This document shows positions 38,297-45,158 of a stretch of DNA of 45,158 bases, in pieces. Source of the DNA: a virus. Location of the stretch: positions 1 through 45,158 of the IMG/VR virus record IMGVR_UViG_3300030099_005478; one strand, written 5' to 3'. The position numbers and the translations under genes were made by a program. The stretch's first letter is position 1; the number at the start of each line of letters is the position of its first letter. The notes beneath the pieces are model-generated. The model had not been told where the DNA came from and searched no databases. It saw only the letters and a list, made by a program, of their open reading frames with translations.

Positions 38297-39211
38297 ATGG
38301 AAGATTCCCCATTACTAATAGAATTATTACAAGATGTGTTAGGTGAAATAAATTCACACTACCCTAACAAGGGTCAAATATCTTTTGATTGCCCAGTATG
38401 TTCATACGACATTAAAGGTTTAGATACTGGGGATGGAAAAGGTAATTTTGAAGTAAACTACCATCAAGGGGTTTATAAATGTTGGGCTTGTTCAGAAACA
38501 TTTAACACACATGGTTCGTTAAATAAATTATTTTTAAAATGGGGAAATAAAAGAAATAAATCCACATGGGAACTAATAGGTGGTGATTTTATAAAAAAAT
38601 CAGAAAAAAAATATAAAAAAGTAAGACTACCTAAAGAATATATTTCATTTAATAAAGGAAATAAATTAACTATACCATATAAAGAAGCTTACAATTATCT
38701 AAGAAAGAGAAATATATCGGATAAAATAATCAATAAATACTCAATTGGTTACACAACGGAAGGTGAATATAGAGGTAGAATAATAGTACCTTCTTTTGAC
38801 TCTGAAGAAAACATTAATTATTTTGTGTCTAGGTCATATATTAATCACAAAAATAAATATAAAAATCCTGAGGCTGAAAAAGATAAAATAATATTTAACG
38901 AACATTTAATTAACTGGGATGAAGACATATATTTAGTAGAAGGTGTCTTTGACATGTTTTTTCTGGATAACTCAATACCTATTCTGGGAAAAAATTTAAG
39001 TGATAAACTTTGGAAAACTTTATATGATAAATGTAAAAAAAATATAATTATTTGTTTAGATGGGGATGCTTGGAAAGATGCTGAAAAATTATACAGAAAA
39101 TTAGAGGGTGGGAGACTCACTAATAGAGTAAGACTCATAAAATTACCTAAAGATAAAGATGTAAGTGATTTAGGTGGTATACAAGGACTTGAAAGAATTA
39201 AACTATTATGA
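38297..39211 (+). CDS. DnaG-type primase (zinc ribbon plus TOPRIM)
   Basis: A 304-residue protein. The N-terminal zinc ribbon has C32/C35 (CPVC) and C62/C65 (CWAC) with YHQGVYKCW between, like the DnaG and T7 gp4 primase fingers that read the template. A TOPRIM domain follows: YLVEGVFDMFF with Glu215 and Asp219, then ICLDGDAWKDA with D255/D257 as metal ligands. No helicase motif is present, so this is a stand-alone primase, shorter than bacterial DnaG, as in many phages. It overlaps the nuclease gene by 4 bases. TATTTAAT (38287-38294) directly before the ATG is repeated at the SbcC start. Confidence 0.82.
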   Translation: MEDSPLLIELLQDVLGEINSHYPNKGQISFDCPVCSYDIKGLDTGDGKGNFEVNYHQGVYKCWACSETFNTHGSLNKLFLKWGNKRNKSTWELIGGDFIKKSEKKYKKVRLPKEYISFNKGNKLTIPYKEAYNYLRKRNISDKIINKYSIGYTTEGEYRGRIIVPSFDSEENINYFVSRSYINHKNKYKNPEAEKDKIIFNEHLINWDEDIYLVEGVFDMFFLDNSIPILGKNLSDKLWKTLYDKCKKNIIICLDGDAWKDAEKLYRKLEGGRLTNRVRLIKLPKDKDVSDLGGIQGLERIKLL

Positions 39212-39981
39212 AAATTGTAAAAGAATTAGCGAAATTTAATAATATAAAATTTCATGATAAAGAACATAAATATTATTTAAACGGTAATAGAACCAAATCG
39301 GTAACTTCAGTAATAGGCAAATACAAACACCCATTCGATAAAGATTACTGGTCACAAAAAAAAGCTGATGAAAGAGGTATAACTAAAGAAGAGATAATTA
39401 AAGAGTGGAAATATAAAGCAGATTTTTCTTGTGAAAAAGGTTCGGCTTTCCATGAGTATGTAGAAAATTATTTAACAAACAAATTATTTCCATTTCCAGA
39501 ACATAGAATAACAGAAGCTTTGGGTAGTGAAGAAAATATGTTAGAATGTAAAGAAGTTGTAAAAAAACTTATAAAATTATTTGATAAATTTTATGATGAT
39601 TCTTTCGGTAGATTAATACCTGTTAGAGCTGAGGTAGTTGTTGGTGATGAGGAATGGGGTGTTACAGGTATGATTGACCAATTATTTTATAATGAAAAAT
39701 CACAAAAGTTAGAAATTTGGGATTGGAAAACTAATAAAGAGATTAAAAGAAAAAATAAATGGCAACAATTTAAAGAACCACTATCTCATTTAGATGTATG
39801 TGAACTAAATACTTACTCATTACAATTATCTTTTTATAAACTAATTGTTGAAAGAAACACAGAATTACTACTAGGGGATTCTTATATAGTTTGGTTCAAT
39901 GAAAATAATGAAAAATACGAAATAATAAAATGTTTTGATTTTAGAGAAGAAATATTAAAAATAATGGAAAATGAAAAATAA
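39208..39981 (+). CDS. PD-(D/E)XK nuclease, RecB/Cas4-like
   Basis: A 257-residue protein with the ordered signature of RecB-family nucleases: GSAFHEYVENYL (H82), RAEVVVGDEEWGVTGMIDQL (E142, D157), and EIWDWKTNK (D172, K174). The N-terminus (SVTSVIGKY) matches the start of many phage members. No Cys cluster is seen, so it lacks the Fe-S site of Cas4 proper. It probably resects DNA ends in recombination together with the SbcCD pair downstream. It starts within the primase stop (4-base overlap) and overlaps the ParB-like gene by 11 bases. Confidence 0.8.
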   Translation: MKIVKELAKFNNIKFHDKEHKYYLNGNRTKSVTSVIGKYKHPFDKDYWSQKKADERGITKEEIIKEWKYKADFSCEKGSAFHEYVENYLTNKLFPFPEHRITEALGSEENMLECKEVVKKLIKLFDKFYDDSFGRLIPVRAEVVVGDEEWGVTGMIDQLFYNEKSQKLEIWDWKTNKEIKRKNKWQQFKEPLSHLDVCELNTYSLQLSFYKLIVERNTELLLGDSYIVWFNENNEKYEIIKCFDFREEILKIMENEK

Positions 39982-40846
39982 AATTGTAAAATTAAAACTA
40001 AAAGAATTATACCCATCTATCGAATATAAACATGTAGCTGGTAAAAAACCTGGTTTTTCATGGCCAAAAATAAAACCTATAAATATTTTTTTTAAAGAAA
40101 AAATGGATAACTCGTCCACTCGTAGTAAAAAAGATAAAACTAAAGAAGTAGACATATATGAACACCCTCAATTTAAAGACATAACAAAAAGTATAGAAAA
40201 AACTGGATATGAACCACAAAAACACGGATACATGGATGTAGTATTTTTTAGGGGTGAAAAAAAATACAAAGTACTAGAAGGCAATCATCGTCTTGTTATA
40301 TTAAAAGAATTATACGATGAAAATTATGAAATAGAAGTTATGGTATCTGATTCTATGAAGGAAATTATAGATACCTACGTAAAAGATTTATATACTAAAT
40401 TTACATTTAAAAAAGTACTAAAATGGTTCTATGAAACCATATTAAAGGTACTTGACACACTAGCCACAATACCATTATTCTTTATCCCTTTAATATTTTA
40501 TGTTTTAGGGTGGCAAGTAGCTAATACTTTAATAGGTATATTTTTAATTATATTAGTGACTTTATTCCCTAAAGAAAATATTTTAATGAGGTGGGTTATT
40601 AAAAAAACAGAAAAAAACACCAAACTTAATCTTATTATTTTTAACATATTTAAAAATCTTAAATTTATTTGTTATATAGTTATAGCTCTTTGGTTATCTT
40701 ACAAATTTTTATTTGAAAGTTTTTATGTGTTTTTAATTGTAATATTGATAAGTTACTTTATAAAATTTACATTAGAAAAACTAACCGATGATGACCACGC
40801 AACACTAAAAACTGTTATAGAAAAATATAAATTAAAGAATAAATGA
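39971..40846 (+). CDS. ParB-like domain protein with C-terminal membrane helices
   Basis: A 291-residue protein. The N-terminal half has a partition/ParB-like (Srx fold) motif, YKVLEGNHRLVILKELY (99-115), with DIYEHPQFKDI before it; the EGNHR segment fits the GxxR-type nucleotide-binding motif of ParB/sulfiredoxin folds. The C-terminal half has about four hydrophobic helices near 164-180, 182-199, 232-246 and 250-266, separated by a basic loop (WVIKKTEKNTKLN). A ParB-like domain anchored to a membrane is unusual. It might place phage DNA or a nuclease at the host membrane, or act as a membrane-linked defence or exclusion factor. It overlaps the neighbours on both sides (11 and 4 bases), so it is part of the replication operon. 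Confidence 0.62.
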   Translation: MKNKIVKLKLKELYPSIEYKHVAGKKPGFSWPKIKPINIFFKEKMDNSSTRSKKDKTKEVDIYEHPQFKDITKSIEKTGYEPQKHGYMDVVFFRGEKKYKVLEGNHRLVILKELYDENYEIEVMVSDSMKEIIDTYVKDLYTKFTFKKVLKWFYETILKVLDTLATIPLFFIPLIFYVLGWQVANTLIGIFLIILVTLFPKENILMRWVIKKTEKNTKLNLIIFNIFKNLKFICYIVIALWLSYKFLFESFYVFLIVILISYFIKFTLEKLTDDDHATLKTVIEKYKLKNK

Positions 40847-41631
40847 AAGTGATAAAAAAAATAATACATTATTCTGATTTACATTTAAAACTTTACAAAC
40901 AACATGGAAGGGATAAAAAAGTATTGGAAAAAGCACTTATAGAGTGGAAAAAAATTAAACCGGATAGAATAGTTTTTACCGGGGATTTTGTACATTCTAA
41001 AAATCAAATGACACCAGAATTAATAAATTTAATGTCCTGGTGGTTCCAAGAAACAGCAAAAATATGTAAATGTGTTTACATAATTGGTAATCATGATTTT
41101 TTAGAAAATAATATGGATAGAATGGATGCACTTTCTCCAGTCTTAAATGGTTTGAACAACCCTAATATTGTATATCATAAAGAAATGGGTTGTTATGAAG
41201 ATGATAATATATTATGGTGTGTGTATTCTTTAACTAACCATAATATTAGACCTAACATACCAGAGGAAAGTGAAAAACTTAAAATAGGACTTTTTCATGG
41301 ACCTATTGAGGGTTCCTCTAATGATTTTGGTTTTGTTTTTGATGAAGGGTATAGCATAGACCGTTTTATTGGTTGTGACGTTGTATTTGCGGGTGATATA
41401 CATAAAAGACAAAGATTTAATATACCTGGTGGTGGAAAAATATATATGGTGGGTTCTATGATTATACAAAATTTTGGTGAAAGTATAAAAAATCACGGAT
41501 ACGGTGTTTATAATGTAGAAACCAATAAATATCGTTCACACAATCTTGAAAATTCACAACCTTATCTTAACTTTAAGATTACAGATATAGAAGACATAAA
41601 CAAAGAAAATGAAATTTTAATAAACAAATAA
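40843..41631 (+). CDS. sbcD: SbcD / T4 gp47-like metallophosphoesterase
   Basis: A 262-residue Mre11/SbcD-type nuclease subunit. All calcineurin-like motifs are visible: YSDLHL (D12, H14), FTGDFVHS (D48), IGNHD (N83, H84), LFHGP (H152), and AGDIHKR (D185, H187). It should work with the SbcC ATPase to trim DNA ends and hairpins; in T4 the pair is gp46/gp47. Shorter than bacterial SbcD, about 150 residues missing at the C-terminus relative to it, typical of phage versions. It overlaps the previous gene by 4 bases, but its partner gene is 1.5 kb away across a minus-strand gene. Confidence 0.85.
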   Translation: MKVIKKIIHYSDLHLKLYKQHGRDKKVLEKALIEWKKIKPDRIVFTGDFVHSKNQMTPELINLMSWWFQETAKICKCVYIIGNHDFLENNMDRMDALSPVLNGLNNPNIVYHKEMGCYEDDNILWCVYSLTNHNIRPNIPEESEKLKIGLFHGPIEGSSNDFGFVFDEGYSIDRFIGCDVVFAGDIHKRQRFNIPGGGKIYMVGSMIIQNFGESIKNHGYGVYNVETNKYRSHNLENSQPYLNFKITDIEDINKENEILINK

Positions 41632-41635
41632 AAAT

Positions 41636-42094
41636 ATGAGTATAGTAAAAATAAACTTTAAAGCTAACTTAAAACATGATTTTTATGAGTATTGTAAACT
41701 TAATGAAATTGAGGATTACGAAAAGTTCATTCAAAAATGTGCAAAAGATGGTCTTAGTTTAGATAAGTATGGTATCGCTCCATTCCTACCTAAATCACAA
41801 ATACAAGAAGTTCCAGTAGAAAAAGAGGTGATTAAAGAAGTTATTAAAGAAATTCCAGTAGAAAAAGAGGTAATAGTAGAAAAAATAATTACTAAAGAAA
41901 TTGACAATACTGAATTATTAGATAAATTAGAAGAGTATAAAAAAATTATACAAGAAAAAGAAAATAAAATAGAAGAACAACAAAATAAAATAAAAGAACA
42001 AGAGGACGTATTAGAACACTTTAAAAACGTTACAGTAAACAGAAGAGCAAAATACATGAAATCCTCAAACTTAAACGATACTTATTTAGATTAA
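41636..42094 (+). CDS. Coiled-coil protein with internal VPVEKEV repeats
   Basis: A 152-residue protein. A short N-terminal domain (1-55) is followed by a Val/Glu/Lys repeat, QEVPVEKEVIKEVIKEIPVEKEV at about 57-80, and a coiled coil rich in Glu/Lys/Gln/Ile (about 95-135). The repeat is visible in DNA as two copies of TTCCAGTAGAAAAAGAGGT at 41811-41829 and 41853-41871. The position between the SbcD and SbcC genes suggests a recombination accessory role, but nothing in the sequence proves it. Confidence 0.55.
   Translation: MSIVKINFKANLKHDFYEYCKLNEIEDYEKFIQKCAKDGLSLDKYGIAPFLPKSQIQEVPVEKEVIKEVIKEIPVEKEVIVEKIITKEIDNTELLDKLEEYKKIIQEKENKIEEQQNKIKEQEDVLEHFKNVTVNRRAKYMKSSNLNDTYLD
41811..41871 (+). 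repeat. Short direct repeat encoding VPVEKEV / IPVEKEV
   Basis: Two 19-base copies (41811-41829 and 41853-41871) 42 bases apart, a multiple of three, so slippage between them would keep the frame. They lie in the coiled-coil gene. Confidence 0.7.
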
Positions 42095-42098
42095 AATT

Positions 42099-42413
42099 AT
42101 GGAAATATTAATATGGATTTTAGCAGCTTATGGAATGTCAAACATACTAGTATATGGTAGTATATTTGAAAATTTAAGAGATTGGATAATACTTAAATCA
42201 GAATTTTTTGGTGACCTAATACAATGTATGATGTGTACATCTACATGGGTAGGATTCTTTTTTTCGTTAGCATTTTTTTCTCCTACAGTAGATTTGGTTT
42301 TAATTCCTTATACTCACGTGTTTTTTGATGGTATGTTAGCAAGTGGAGGTGTTTGGGGTTTAAATGCTATCATTGAATGGTTTGAAGAAAATAAACCACC
42401 TAAAGAAGATTAA
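42099..42413 (+). CDS. Small membrane protein, DUF1360-like (tentative)
   Basis: A 104-residue protein with a hydrophobic N-terminus (LIWILAAYGMSNILVYGSIF), a CMMC motif (CMMCTSTWVG) and a second hydrophobic segment (GFFFSLAFF). The pattern YGxSNxLVYGxIF ... CxMCxxxWVG resembles what I recall for DUF1360 membrane proteins, but I have not searched for it. It ends in an acidic tail (EENKPPKED). Its stop codon overlaps that of the convergent peptidase gene. Confidence 0.5.
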   Translation: MEILIWILAAYGMSNILVYGSIFENLRDWIILKSEFFGDLIQCMMCTSTWVGFFFSLAFFSPTVDLVLIPYTHVFFDGMLASGGVWGLNAIIEWFEENKPPKED

Positions 42414-43105
42414 CGATTCATTGTAGATGGTTGTTTAGACCCTTTATCGGAAGGAAATAAATTAGGGTAAGCTATGTGTGGGTTAATAGACTTATTTGGG
42501 TACGGATTCCAAAGAGCATAATGTAAATGAGGACCATCACTCCTACCCGCTTTGTCATATTCAGGACTATCACCTCCACTTACACCTAAAGGAAAACCTT
42601 GAGGTACTTCTTGACCAACAATTGTATTTTTAGGTAGAACAAAATCCATATGACAATATTGTACTTCTGTACCATCCATACAACCCAGTAATATCATACC
42701 ACCACAAGCAGATACCCCATATTCTGACCTTTTAACTTTACCATGACAAGTAGCTACTACGGGTTGATTCTTTACGTCCCCCGTAGTATCTAAATCAACA
42801 CCGTGATGTTTTCTCCCCCATCTATTTTTGTTATAATGACTATTAATAGAACCTTCTTTATCGGTATACATAATAGATGTAGGCAGTGGTGTTATGTTAG
42901 GACTAGAAGAACCATTACCACCCTTAAATGTTCTAAATGCTTTTGTAGCAATAGACACAGTTTCTGGGGTTAACTTTCTTAAAGCTAACCCATCAACTTT
43001 TTCCCAATCTATATTTTTCCAGTATTTAACTAAATCTTTAAAATCTTTAAGACTATACTGTTCTACTAAATTAGTGTATTGATTTTCTGTAATTCTAATT
43101 TTCAC
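42410..43105 (-). CDS. M23-family peptidase (GTG start)
   Basis: A 231-residue protein, the only minus-strand gene in the window. Zinc ligands of the LytM/M23 family are visible: HHGVDLD (H100, D104), YCHMD (H152) and PHLHYALW (H193, H195), with a GKV turn and a GG turn between. M23 enzymes cut peptide cross-bridges of peptidoglycan, so it could be an endolysin or a tail-associated entry enzyme. It starts with GTG at 43105; an ATG four bases upstream is in another frame and stops after two codons. The N-terminus KIRITENQYTNLVE matches a short pattern (IRITExQ...L) I have seen at the start of other phage proteins; residues 17-65 form a separate helical segment. No signal peptide. The 3' end converges on the preceding gene with a 4-base overlap. 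Confidence 0.75.
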   Translation of the reverse strand: MKIRITENQYTNLVEQYSLKDFKDLVKYWKNIDWEKVDGLALRKLTPETVSIATKAFRTFKGGNGSSSPNITPLPTSIMYTDKEGSINSHYNKNRWGRKHHGVDLDTTGDVKNQPVVATCHGKVKRSEYGVSACGGMILLGCMDGTEVQYCHMDFVLPKNTIVGQEVPQGFPLGVSGGDSPEYDKAGRSDGPHLHYALWNPYPNKSINPHIAYPNLFPSDKGSKQPSTMNR

Positions 43106-43115
43106 TTCATGTTGA

Positions 43116-43131
43116 TTTATACTAATAAATA
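43116..43131 (-). promoter_or_regulatory. Candidate late promoter on the minus strand, before the M23 peptidase
   Basis: Read on the minus strand this is TATTTATTAGTATAAA, beginning 26 bases before the GTG start at 43105. It is the only copy of the motif serving a minus-strand gene and so the strongest hint that the motif is functional. The 41-base divergent gap (43106-43146) holds this and TATTTAAT (43137-43144) before the SbcC start. Confidence 0.4.
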
Positions 43132-43146
43132 TACGATATTTAATAC

Positions 43147-45158
43147 ATGGAAATAGAAAAACTAGAGAATCCTTTTATTAAAGTTACTTGGGAAGACATC
43201 CCTGAAAATTTTACACAAGAAAAACTAAAAAGAGTTAGAAGTTATTTTCAAAACAAATACAACTCAAGAAACGTTACAGTTTTAACTAAAGCTGTAGACA
43301 GAAACACTGATAGTGAGTTAGATATAGATATTGAACAAAATGTTATGGATACTAACTATCAAAAAAATCTAATGACTCAATTTGTTGAAAGTAATGATAT
43401 GCAAGTAGATTTAAACCTTCTTAAAAGATTAGATGAAAAGGTTAATACTAAAATGTCAGAAGAAATGACAATAGATACTCACTACAAAAGAGTTTACGTA
43501 AAAAATATAAAATTTTCTAATTTTCTTTCATTTGGTGATAACAATAAATTAGATGTTAATTCTTTAGGGGGTATAACAGTCATTGACTCTAACCCACCTA
43601 ATTTTGGTGGTAAATCTGTATTAGCGGTGGACTTAATATTATTTTTATTTTTTAATACTACAACTAAAACTACAAAAGCAATAGAAATATTTAATAGATT
43701 TAGAGGCGTAAATGAGGTAGTAGTACAAGGAGAAGTTGAAATAGATGGTAGAGATTTTACTATCATTAGAAAAGTAAAAAGAAGAAAAACAAAAAGAGGG
43801 GATTGGTCAGTTAGTACAAGTCTAGAATTTTTAGAGAAAAAAGCAGATGGAAGTCTACAAAATTTTACCGGAGAACAAAGAAGAGAAACAGAAAATTTTA
43901 TAAAAGAATCAATCGGTACAATGAATGATTTTTTATTAACAGTATTAACCACAGCTTCTAACATAGAATCTATAATAGAATCTAAACCTACAGAAAGAGG
44001 TAACGTACTAAGTAGATTTGTGGGGCTAGAAGTTTTAAAAGAAAAAGAAAGTGTGGCTAAAAAAATGTACTCGGAATGGTCTAAGAAACTAATATCAAAT
44101 GTTTATAATGTTGAAGAATTAAAACAGGATATTAAAAATTTAAAAGAAAAAAACTTAATATTAGCTGAAGACAATCAAAAAAATAACAAAAATTTAAAAG
44201 AAACTAAAAATATTCTAGAATCCAAAAATGATTTAAGAGATAAATTAATAAGTAAAAAAATAACAGATATTGATAGTGAAATACAAAATGTTAATCCTAG
44301 ATTAGTAGAAGAAAAATTAAATGAAGAAAAAAATAATTTAATTTTATTAAGTAATAAATTAAAAATTTATGGTGAAAAAGAAATGCCTTTAGAAGTTGAT
44401 TTAAAGATTCTAAATTCAGAAATAGAAAAAAGAAATAAAATTAATATGAGTAAAGTAGAAAATAAAACTACTTTAAAAAACGTAGAAAAAAACTTAAAAA
44501 ATTTAATAGAATCAGAAGTTTGTCCTATGTGTAAACAAAATCTTAAAGATGTTGACCACACTGAAGAAATAAATAATTTAAAAATCCAAAGTAAAAAGTT
44601 ATTAGAAAATATTGAGTTAGAAGAAAAAAAATTAAAAGTTTTAGACACTAATATTGAAGATTTAAATAATAAAAAAATAGTTTTTGATGAATACGAAAAA
44701 GAAATACTAAAAAAAGAAAGATTAGTATTAGAGATAGCACAGAAAGACCTAACAATTAATAAAATAGAAAGTAAACTTAATAAATGGAAAGAAAACAAAG
44801 AAAAACTAGAAAATAATTCCAAAATAGAAAAAGAAATTTTAACTTTAAATTCTAGTATTGATAAACATACAAATCAAAAAGATAATTTAGTTAGAGATAT
44901 AGAATACAATAAAAACACTATAGAAACTAATAAAAATTTTATTATTGAAAAAACAAATAAAATAGAAAAAATAAATAAAGAAAATGATGTAGATAAAATA
45001 TTTCGTGCTTATCTAACGGTGTATGGTAAAAACGGTATAATTAAAACTATAATGAAAAGTATAGTCCCAAAATTAAATAATGAATTAATGAGACTTCTTT
45101 CTGATGTTACAGAATTTTGTGTTGAAATAAGAGTTAATGAAAAAAATGAAGTAGAGTT
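43147..45158 (+). CDS. sbcC: SbcC / T4 gp46-like ATPase, 5' part
   Basis: A Rad50/SbcC-type ATPase, open to the right edge (670 codons visible). The head domain begins only at residue about 116 (VYVKNIKFSNFLSFG), after an extra N-terminal 115 residues not found in the usual SbcC. The Walker A motif (150-157) reads PPNFGGKS, with Pro where the first Gly is normal. The Q-loop region reads LTTASNIESIIESKPTERG. A long coiled coil follows, interrupted by the zinc-hook CPMC (459-462), and a returning coil towards the second half of the head (GIIKTIMKSIVP near 630). It should pair with the SbcD-like protein in DNA end processing. Start is the first ATG of the open frame, directly after TATTTAAT. The C-terminal Walker B and signature lie beyond the window. 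Confidence 0.85.
   Translation, partial: MEIEKLENPFIKVTWEDIPENFTQEKLKRVRSYFQNKYNSRNVTVLTKAVDRNTDSELDIDIEQNVMDTNYQKNLMTQFVESNDMQVDLNLLKRLDEKVNTKMSEEMTIDTHYKRVYVKNIKFSNFLSFGDNNKLDVNSLGGITVIDSNPPNFGGKSVLAVDLILFLFFNTTTKTTKAIEIFNRFRGVNEVVVQGEVEIDGRDFTIIRKVKRRKTKRGDWSVSTSLEFLEKKADGSLQNFTGEQRRETENFIKESIGTMNDFLLTVLTTASNIESIIESKPTERGNVLSRFVGLEVLKEKESVAKKMYSEWSKKLISNVYNVEELKQDIKNLKEKNLILAEDNQKNNKNLKETKNILESKNDLRDKLISKKITDIDSEIQNVNPRLVEEKLNEEKNNLILLSNKLKIYGEKEMPLEVDLKILNSEIEKRNKINMSKVENKTTLKNVEKNLKNLIESEVCPMCKQNLKDVDHTEEINNLKIQSKKLLENIELEEKKLKVLDTNIEDLNNKKIVFDEYEKEILKKERLVLEIAQKDLTINKIESKLNKWKENKEKLENNSKIEKEILTLNSSIDKHTNQKDNLVRDIEYNKNTIETNKNFIIEKTNKIEKINKENDVDKIFRAYLTVYGKNGIIKTIMKSIVPKLNNELMRLLSDVTEFCVEIRVNEKNEVE

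Noticed and set aside
39208-39981. True Cas4
   Set aside because: Catalytic motifs fit the wider RecB family, but the four Cys of the Cas4 Fe-S cluster are absent and no cas genes are nearby.
43494-44822. Minus-strand open frames opposite the SbcC gene
   Set aside because: They are antisense to an uninterrupted + strand frame with Walker A, zinc hook and coiled coil, and are low-complexity Leu/Ser/Phe-rich.
1-45158. tRNA genes, CRISPR arrays, insertion sequences
   Set aside because: Gaps between genes are all under 90 bases and hold no cloverleaf, no spaced repeats and no transposase frame.

Overview
This window looks like part of the genome of a large tailed phage with a contractile (myovirus-type) tail, very AT-rich (about one third G+C by eye). 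It is almost entirely coding: all genes but one run on the + strand with gaps of a few bases or short overlaps. The likely host is a member of the Bacteroidota. Start codons sit behind A-rich leaders without a recognisable Shine-Dalgarno sequence. One tail protein carries SprB-type repeats, and a small DUF5522-type protein, common in that phylum, lies beside the reductase. Host assignment is inference.

Layout. (1) 1-1822: the 3' part of a class II (B12-dependent, monomeric NrdJ type) ribonucleotide reductase and two small Cys-rich proteins overlapping one another. (2) 1851-4140: baseplate genes of gp25 and gp6 (baseplate J) type. (3) 4229-37657: about 33 kb of mostly very large virion proteins. 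It includes a 1172-residue protein with an internal membrane-like segment, a 2440-residue extremely Cys-rich protein with PKD-like and carbohydrate-binding-like modules, a small nucleotidyltransferase-like protein, a gpI-like baseplate protein with a Gly tail, two further giant proteins, and three consecutive proteins sharing an N-terminal domain, one of them with a dockerin-like domain. A fibre protein ends the block. (4) 37668-45158: a replication and recombination block with a RuvC-like resolvase, a DnaG-type primase, a RecB/Cas4-like nuclease, a ParB-like protein fused to membrane helices, SbcD (gp47-like), a coiled-coil protein, a small membrane protein, and SbcC (gp46-like, running off the right edge). 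A single minus-strand M23 peptidase gene sits between SbcD and SbcC.

How it fits together. Parts 2 and 3 would build the baseplate and an unusually elaborate adhesive apparatus for host surface polysaccharide or matrix. Part 4 would initiate, process and resolve replicating phage DNA. The reductase supplies deoxynucleotides, and the M23 enzyme would cut peptidoglycan at entry or lysis.

Two sequence-wide signals stand out. I could not find a single GATC in the window, although roughly 140 would be expected from base composition, which suggests strong selection against a GATC-cutting defence. Also, an AT-rich motif (TATTTAT, 2-4 bases, TAAA) lies 19-26 bases before five structural or lysis-type start codons, including the minus-strand peptidase, and may be the phage late promoter. 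Every functional name rests on motif reading alone; no database search was possible.
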